A stretch of 7,241 bases of DNA from an uncultured Lactobacillus sp. (GTDB taxonomy: Bacteria > Bacillota > Bacilli > Lactobacillales > Lactobacillaceae): the NCBI GenBank assembly GCA_945281075.1, contig CALYQE010000099.1, forward strand, positions 1 through 7,241, given 5' to 3'. The translations under genes and the position numbers were made by a program. How positions within the stretch are numbered: position 1 is the first letter of the stretch; the number at the start of each line of letters is the position of its first letter. Below, in pieces: positions 1-4,120 of this stretch. The notes under the pieces are model-generated. The model was not told the DNA's origin. It was given only the letters and a program-made list of their open reading frames with translations, and did no database searches.

Positions 1-42
1 CACGAATTTAGTACCGCCAGCTTCAATTGATCCTAATAACAT
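1..42 (-). CDS. scrK: ROK-family fructokinase, N-terminal fragment (cut by window edge)
   Basis: Only the first 14 codons are visible, reading MLLGSIEAGGTKFV. This is the typical start of ROK-family fructokinases (ScrK type) of lactic acid bacteria, and the EAGGTK segment is the ATP phosphate-binding loop. The enzyme uses ATP to convert cytoplasmic fructose to fructose-6-phosphate. The ATG at 42..40 follows a good ribosome site, AAAAGGA at 56..50, with a 7-base spacer. The gene starts 14 bases after the GH32 stop, so the two are almost certainly co-transcribed and probably translationally linked. The context fits: GH32 cleavage of a fructoside releases free fructose, which needs this kinase to enter glycolysis. 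The rest of the gene is outside the window, so completeness cannot be judged. A different ROK sugar kinase is possible but less likely beside GH32. Confidence 0.85.
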   Translation of the reverse strand, partial: MLLGSIEAGGTKFV

Positions 43-56
43 TTAGTTTTCCTTTT

Positions 57-1421
57 TTACTCGTAAATTGATTTTAAACTATAGTTTAAGCCTATCACTT
101 TATCTGACCAATCGGTATCAATTTTTATAGTTTTTGACATAAACTCGCATTTGTTACTAACTACTTTTTCACCTTTATTAATAAAAAGTTCTGTTAAACC
201 ATTGTCAATAAACAGATCTAAAAAGTTGATTTGCTTTAGGCCAACAACTTTATCTACGCGTTCTTCGATCATATCAGTAATTCTTACTATCAAAACATTG
301 TTCTCAAACTTCAAAAAATATTCTGCTTTTTTTGAAAATATTCTTAATGAAAATGAGTTTGTTATGTTACTAAAAGTAAATTCAGACTGTACCGAGTATT
401 GTTTATTTTTTTCTACTTTTTTGTTGTGTCCACGTCGAAGCTTTAAGTATTCTGAAGCCGGTTCGGTTATCAAAATACCATCTCTCTCAGATATTTTTCT
501 GGGTATCGTTAATGCCCCAATACTATTAAAATGATATTCTGATTCTTTTTCTTGTTCTCCAGGCAATCCGAACCAGCCAATTAATAGCCTTTCATTATTG
601 AGTGGATTATACAAAGTTTGAGGCGCATAAAAATCCCGGCCATAATCAAGCTTTTTGCCAAGTGGCAGCTGACCATTATTAAAATTAAACTTCTCAATGT
701 AATAACAGGCGTCAAAGCCATGCTTTTCGCTTGTTTTAATTCCTTTAGGTGAGCCAATAATTACTGTCCTATCTGCAATGTCAAAATAATCAGGACATTC
801 AATCATATTACCAAAATCAGAGCTTTTATTTTCAACTTTACCGATATATTCCCAACCTTGATAAATACTTTTGCTTCTATACAAAAGTAATTGTCCCTTT
901 TTCTTGCGGCTTTCACCGCCAATTAAAATATAGTAAAAACCGGATTGAGAAAAAATCTTAGGGTCTCTGAATCGCTTAGTATTATTTTCAAAATTTGGAA
1001 GAATTATTGGATTATTGGTTATTTTTTTAAACTGGATTCCGTCTTCGCTTTCAGCCAGACAAACTGTTTCCAAATAAGAATCTGCAATTTTTTTATGACC
1101 AGTATAAACTAAAATTAATTTATTTTTGATAACAATAGCACTACCAGAAAAGCAGCCATCGGCATCATATTCCTGATTAGGGGCTAACGCGAATTTTACT
1201 TGTTTCCATTTAATCAGATCAGTGGAAACAAAGTGCCCCCAGAAAATTTGGCTAGTATTCTGGGCAAACGGATTATTTTGAAAAAAAACATGATAATGAT
1301 TTTTAAAATAAATTAACCCATTGGGATCGTTAGACCAGCCCGAGTTAGCAGTCAAATGGAACTTATACCTAGGAATGTTATTGCTTTTTAAAGTCTCATT
1401 TGCTTTATCAATTAACTTCAT
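57..1421 (-). CDS. Cytoplasmic GH32 beta-fructosidase (sucrose-6-phosphate hydrolase / fructo-oligosaccharide hydrolase type)
   Basis: This 454-residue protein carries the three GH32 signatures: SNDPNG at 30-35 with nucleophile D32, RDP at 152-154 with transition-state stabiliser D153, and ECPD at 208-211 with acid/base E208. FSGSA at 92-96 is also conserved. The N-terminal five-bladed propeller spans about 18-325. A shorter C-terminal beta-sandwich follows, with a recognisable LFIDNGLTELFINKGE stretch. No signal peptide, membrane segment or LPXTG anchor is present, so it acts in the cytoplasm. It would split beta-fructosides delivered by the adjacent PTS, perhaps as phosphates. It resembles ScrB/SacA enzymes but is slightly shorter than usual, and the common WMNDPNG is WSNDPNG here. 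The ATG start has only a weak A-rich site (about AAAAAGA) and lies 75 bases beyond the IIA stop, behind a hairpin. Substrate (sucrose-6-phosphate, fructo-oligosaccharide or levanbiose) cannot be decided from sequence, so no symbol is given. Confidence 0.93.
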   Translation of the reverse strand: MKLIDKANETLKSNNIPRYKFHLTANSGWSNDPNGLIYFKNHYHVFFQNNPFAQNTSQIFWGHFVSTDLIKWKQVKFALAPNQEYDADGCFSGSAIVIKNKLILVYTGHKKIADSYLETVCLAESEDGIQFKKITNNPIILPNFENNTKRFRDPKIFSQSGFYYILIGGESRKKKGQLLLYRSKSIYQGWEYIGKVENKSSDFGNMIECPDYFDIADRTVIIGSPKGIKTSEKHGFDACYYIEKFNFNNGQLPLGKKLDYGRDFYAPQTLYNPLNNERLLIGWFGLPGEQEKESEYHFNSIGALTIPRKISERDGILITEPASEYLKLRRGHNKKVEKNKQYSVQSEFTFSNITNSFSLRIFSKKAEYFLKFENNVLIVRITDMIEERVDKVVGLKQINFLDLFIDNGLTELFINKGEKVVSNKCEFMSKTIKIDTDWSDKVIGLNYSLKSIYE

Positions 1422-1458
1422 AAATATCTTTTTACTTTCAATTATTTACATGAAATAA

Positions 1459-1494
1459 ATAATAAAAGTAGTCAAAATTTACTACTTTTATTAT
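1459..1494 (-). terminator. Intercistronic hairpin between IIA and GH32 (attenuator or mRNA-end stabiliser)
   Basis: The arms ATAATAAAAGTAGT (1459-1472) and ACTACTTTTATTAT (1481-1494) are perfect 14-base inverted repeats around an 8-base loop. The hairpin begins two bases after the IIA stop codon. The stem is mostly A-U pairs. On the minus strand it is followed by a U-rich but interrupted tract (TTATTTCATG), so it is not a classic strong terminator. Partial termination, or protection of the upstream PTS message from 3' decay, would both lower GH32 and fructokinase output relative to the transporter. The structure is seen directly; its role is inferred. Confidence 0.6.
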
Positions 1495-1496
1495 CT

Positions 1497-1913
1497 TTAT
1501 TCGTCATCATCATTTCCGACAGTTGCCAACCTATCAGAATAACTTTGCAATTGACTTGCTTCAATCAATTTAGGAACGACTTTCTTAATTTCCATTTTTT
1601 GATTGCGCAAGTTTATTGCCTCTATTAAGGTTGCCATGCTTACCCCAGCTAAAATATCAGAGTCTTTTCCAAGAAGAGACATTCTTTTAACAATTTCATT
1701 AAATGGTGTTCCATATGATAAGTCGACCAAAAACAATACATTTTGTCCCTTCAAGTTGTCAAAAATTTTATCTAATTGAGCTTGAAAAGGAACTAATCCA
1801 TCCTCACCTATACTTGCCGTAACAAGATCGTTTTCTTGAGGAAAGAAAAGCTTTACGGACTTTTTCATCGCTTCGGCCAAGCAGCCATGTGAGGCAATAA
1901 TAATTTTAAACAA
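1497..1913 (-). CDS. PTS mannose/fructose-family component IIA
   Basis: This 138-residue cytoplasmic protein is a mannose-class EIIA (ManX N-domain / LevD type). It takes phosphate from HPr and passes it to IIB. The phosphorylated histidine is H9 in the segment IIIASHG. The second conserved segment, FLVDLSYGTPFNE, includes D64 and matches the family's FLvDl.GGSP motif with a YGT variant. Length is normal for a stand-alone IIA. The start is TTG at 1913..1911, supported by the strong ribosome site AAAGGGGAG at 1929..1921 with a 7-base spacer; an ATG start further in would delete the active-site segment. It lies 20 bases after the IIB stop and is the last of the four transporter genes. The C terminus is acidic, ending NDDDE. 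Known orthologues are called LevD in Bacillus, but gene order differs here, so no symbol is assigned. Confidence 0.95.
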   Translation of the reverse strand: MFKIIIASHGCLAEAMKKSVKLFFPQENDLVTASIGEDGLVPFQAQLDKIFDNLKGQNVLFLVDLSYGTPFNEIVKRMSLLGKDSDILAGVSMATLIEAINLRNQKMEIKKVVPKLIEASQLQSYSDRLATVGNDDDE

Positions 1914-1920
1914 TTCTTTT

Positions 1921-1929
1921 CTCCCCTTT
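1921..1929 (-). promoter_or_regulatory. Ribosome binding site deciding the TTG start of IIA
   Basis: The minus strand reads AAAGGGGAG, then a 7-base spacer, then TTG. There is no ATG at a suitable distance, and the TTG reading frame gives the expected IIA N terminus with the active-site histidine at residue 9. This settles a non-ATG start. Confidence 0.8.
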
Positions 1930-1933
1930 ATAA

Positions 1934-2410
1934 CTAAATTATGTCTTTTAAATACACCTTTTTATCAGTCGGAACCATTATTGCCGTAATTTCTACACCA
2001 CGATCTAGTAGTTGATGAAAAGCTTTTTCTTCTTCCGGGGTAATGCTTACGCTCGGCTTAATATGATGTGTATTTTCTCGGGTCGACATATTGCCGACAT
2101 TTATTTTTTTAATATCTAAGCCACTGTCTATAAGTTTAATAATAGTTTCTGGATCTTTAACTATCATTAGTACCCTTTGCCCCTTGTATTTTCCACCTTT
2201 TATATTTGTGACGGCTTTTTCTTCCGAAATTAATGAGGTTGAGACGTTAGATGGAGCAGCTATCCTAAGCATAGTTTTTTGTACCTCATTAGCAGCAACC
2301 TCATTATTCACAACCATTATTCTTGTTATGCTTAACTCATTTGTCCATAACGTTGCTACTTGACCATGTATCAAACGATCATCAATTCTAATATGAACTA
2401 TTCCTTCCAT
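1934..2410 (-). CDS. PTS mannose/fructose-family component IIB
   Basis: This 158-residue soluble protein is a mannose/fructose/sorbose-class EIIB (LevE / ManX C-domain type). It accepts phosphate from IIA and phosphorylates the sugar as it passes through IIC and IID. The N-terminal signature IRIDDRLIHGQV is intact, and its H15 is the phosphorylated residue. Further family segments include IMVVNNEVA and INVGNMS. Length is typical. The ATG start is preceded by AAGGAG at 2426..2421 with a 10-base spacer. It lies 27 bases after the IID stop and 20 bases before IIA, so it is an operon member. By analogy with Bacillus LevE, phosphorylated IIB would also phosphorylate and inhibit LevR when the sugar is absent; the likely target is H846 of LevR. 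That regulatory link is inferred from the family. Confidence 0.95.
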   Translation of the reverse strand: MEGIVHIRIDDRLIHGQVATLWTNELSITRIMVVNNEVAANEVQKTMLRIAAPSNVSTSLISEEKAVTNIKGGKYKGQRVLMIVKDPETIIKLIDSGLDIKKINVGNMSTRENTHHIKPSVSITPEEEKAFHQLLDRGVEITAIMVPTDKKVYLKDII

Positions 2411-2437
2411 ATTTAAAGTTCTCCTTTTATTAGGTTT

Positions 2438-3238
2438 CTATTTCATAATTCCAAGAACATACAAGCCAACTGATAATACAATGATGATTAAAATAATATA
2501 AATTGGCTTAATTTTTTTACCTAATAGGTAATATACGCCAAATACCAGGGCTGCTGGTAATAAGCCCGGCATAATCTGATCCAAAATTTGGTTACCCGTT
2601 AATTTTAAAGAACCTTGCTTAAAACTAAGCGCTAAATTTGGCTTTACAACTGTTGGAATTAGGCCACCAACAACCATCAAACCTAAAATAGAAACACTTT
2701 CCGTGATCAGTTTCATTTTAGTTTCAATAGAGGTTAACAGGCTTGTCCCTGATTTCATTCCGGCTTTATACAATGGAATTCCCAATCCACGCAGAAACCA
2801 AGTGACAATAAACCAGAGAAATATTCCTATTGGACTGCCACTCAATGCCATATTTGCGGCAATTGCGCCAAAAATTGTCCAAGGAATAACTACAAAAACA
2901 CTGTCTCCTAAACCAGCTAACGGACCCATAAGACCTGTTTTTAAACCTGCTATTGTCTTTAAACTACTCTCTTTTTCCTGTTCCTCAATTTCAATGTTCA
3001 TCCCTAAAACATAGGGAGCTAAATAAGGATTAGTATTAAAAAATTGCAAATGAGTTTTGACAGATTCTTTCAGTCCTTTTGGATCGTCTTTATAGTTTTC
3101 TTTTAAAAACGGTAACATTGAATATGTATATGATAGCCCCATCATTTTTTCATAGTTTAGTGATGCCCCACCATTTAAAATCCATCTAAATAAAACACGG
3201 TTTTTTGTTCTGTTACTAACTTGCTCATTCATCGTCAT
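2438..3238 (-). CDS. PTS mannose/fructose-family membrane component IID
   Basis: This 266-residue protein is a mannose-class EIID (ManZ / LevG type), which with IIC forms the sugar channel in the membrane. The family signature GLKTGLMGPLAGLGDS is at residues 98-113. The earlier FNTNPYLAPYVLGM segment (67-80) is also characteristic. A long amphipathic N-terminal half is followed by hydrophobic segments near 114-155 and 187-205, and a C-terminal anchor at about 222-264. The start overlaps the IIC gene by 14 bases, which indicates translational coupling. Two in-frame ATGs exist, at 3238 and 3232. The first is chosen because GGGGG at 3248..3244 lies 5 bases before it, against 11 bases for the second. 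The difference is only two residues. No phosphorylation site is expected in IID. Confidence 0.94.
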   Translation of the reverse strand: MTMNEQVSNRTKNRVLFRWILNGGASLNYEKMMGLSYTYSMLPFLKENYKDDPKGLKESVKTHLQFFNTNPYLAPYVLGMNIEIEEQEKESSLKTIAGLKTGLMGPLAGLGDSVFVVIPWTIFGAIAANMALSGSPIGIFLWFIVTWFLRGLGIPLYKAGMKSGTSLLTSIETKMKLITESVSILGLMVVGGLIPTVVKPNLALSFKQGSLKLTGNQILDQIMPGLLPAALVFGVYYLLGKKIKPIYIILIIIVLSVGLYVLGIMK

Positions 3239-4001
3239 TTACGCCCCCAATAGTTTGAGTTGTATTCAATTCTTCATTGTTTCTTCTATATAAAATAAGT
3301 GCAACGGCTGCACCTGCTAAAGCAATTCCTAAGATAGTCATCTTTAAGTAAACAGCTGCAATAAACCCAATTACTAAATAACCAAAATAGCTTTTAACAG
3401 GTAAATAACGCAATAATAAACCAATTCCGAGTGCTGGCAGCAAATTACCGGCAACCGTAAGACCTCCAGTTACCCATTGCGGAATAAAAGCAATTATGCT
3501 CTTAACTAATGTTGGTCCAGCAATAACTGTTAACAAAACAGGCAACCCTGAAACAAGCATTGTAGTAAATACACCGCAAAGCTGCATAAGTTCAATTTTA
3601 TTGTATTTTTCTTCGTCCGCATATCTTTCAGCCCGATTTTGAAAGTAAATATTGACAGTCCACTTTAAAACGTCTAGTTCAACCATTAGCATTGCAACTG
3701 GAATAGCCAATGTGATTCCAATCGCAGCTTTCTGACCAGTGGTAATCGCAATATAAGTACCAATTAAAGCAGCTGTTTGATAGTCAGGTACTGATGCACC
3801 TCCAAAACTTGAAATACCCAGTGTCATTAATTGCAGAGTTCCACCAATATACAAACCAGTATTGATATCGCCCAAAATTAATCCAACCAGAAAACCAGCG
3901 ACAACTGGTTGCGACGTTCCCAGCATTGAGCCGTTCTTGTCGTAATTAATAAAGAAGCCATATAACACAATTAGTGCTATTTGCCAAAACTGTACGTTCA
4001 C
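3225..4001 (-). CDS. PTS mannose/fructose-family membrane component IIC
   Basis: This 258-residue, very hydrophobic protein is a mannose-class EIIC (ManY / LevF type), the sugar-translocating partner of IID. The family stretch from Q31 to D73 contains QPVVAGFLVGLILGD, then TGLYIGGTLQLM, then GGASVPD. Hydrophobic segments continue through the protein, with the last at about 213-238, followed by a short charged tail ending VNDDE. The start is GTG at 4001..3999, fixed by an excellent ribosome site. It is the first structural gene behind the sigma-54 promoter, with a predicted leader of about 40 bases. Its 3' end overlaps the IID start. The subunit order IIC, IID, IIB, IIA differs from the Bacillus and L. 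casei lev operons (A-B-C-D), so no lev letter is assigned. Confidence 0.95.
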   Translation of the reverse strand: MNVQFWQIALIVLYGFFINYDKNGSMLGTSQPVVAGFLVGLILGDINTGLYIGGTLQLMTLGISSFGGASVPDYQTAALIGTYIAITTGQKAAIGITLAIPVAMLMVELDVLKWTVNIYFQNRAERYADEEKYNKIELMQLCGVFTTMLVSGLPVLLTVIAGPTLVKSIIAFIPQWVTGGLTVAGNLLPALGIGLLLRYLPVKSYFGYLVIGFIAAVYLKMTILGIALAGAAVALILYRRNNEELNTTQTIGGVNDDE

Positions 4002-4008
4002 TATAAAT

Positions 4009-4015
4009 CCTCCTC
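4009..4015 (-). promoter_or_regulatory. Ribosome binding site deciding the GTG start of IIC
   Basis: The minus strand reads GAGGAGG, a 7-base spacer, then GTG. It is the strongest translation signal in the operon and lies at the 5' end of the transporter genes. No ATG competes nearby. Confidence 0.85.
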
Positions 4016-4050
4016 ATAGTTATCAAAAATATTTAACTTACTTTCTACTT

Positions 4051-4066
4051 AGCAATTTTTGTGCCA
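4051..4066 (-). promoter_or_regulatory. Sigma-54 (RpoN) -24/-12 promoter of the PTS-GH32-fructokinase operon
   Basis: The minus strand reads TGGCACAAAAATTGCT, an exact match to the sigma-54 consensus TGGCAC-N5-TTGCW. The -24 element is at 4066..4061 and the -12 element TTGC at 4055..4052. Transcription should start near 4040, giving a leader of about 40 bases before the IIC GTG. It lies directly between levR and the transporter genes, and LevR carries the AAA+ domain needed to activate such a promoter. The promoter therefore depends on RpoN and LevR, the classic arrangement for lev operons. Confidence 0.95.
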
Positions 4067-4076
4067 AGTAAATGAG
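4067..4076 (-). repeat. CTCATTTACT motif touching the -24 element
   Basis: The minus strand has CTCATTTACT immediately before TGGCAC. The identical 10-mer is on the plus strand at 6951-6960, in the levR upstream region, and a one-mismatch copy, TTCATTTACT, is at 7011-7020. It could be an operator shared by the two control regions, or chance in A+T-rich DNA. Confidence 0.35.
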
Positions 4077-4083
4077 ATCTTTT

Positions 4084-4120
4084 AAAAAAGGAGCATAAAT
4101 TATTGCGCTCTATGCCTTTT
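4084..4120 (-). terminator. Probable intrinsic terminator of levR
   Basis: On the minus strand AAAAGGCATA (4120..4111) can pair with TATGCTCCTTTT (4097..4086). The pairing uses CATA/TATG, GG/CC and AAAA/TTTT with a two-base CT bulge and a 13-base loop, and runs into TTTTTT (4089..4084). The levR stop codon TAG (4112..4110) lies at the left-arm/loop boundary. This would separate levR transcription from the sigma-54 operon that begins about 45 bases downstream. The bulge and A-U content make it only moderately strong. Confidence 0.5.

Noticed and set aside
151..534. Plus-strand open frame of 127 codons
   Set aside because: It lies antisense inside the GH32 gene, whose C-terminal domain is clearly coding. 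The product has no recognisable family, and no good ribosome site or operon context supports it.
1422..1460. Separate promoter or cre site for the GH32 gene
   Set aside because: The A+T-rich stretch gives only chance-level -10 and -35 matches, and TGTAAATAATTGAA fails the cre centre. Read-through from the sigma-54 promoter explains expression.
2091..3014. Plus-strand open frames opposite IIB (2091-2363) and IID (2703-3014)
   Set aside because: Both are mirror images of strongly conserved PTS genes. The predicted proteins have biased, meaningless composition.
3230..3232. Alternative ATG for IID two codons downstream
   Set aside because: The ribosome site GGGGG would be 11 bases away, compared with 5 for the first ATG. 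The choice makes only a two-residue difference.
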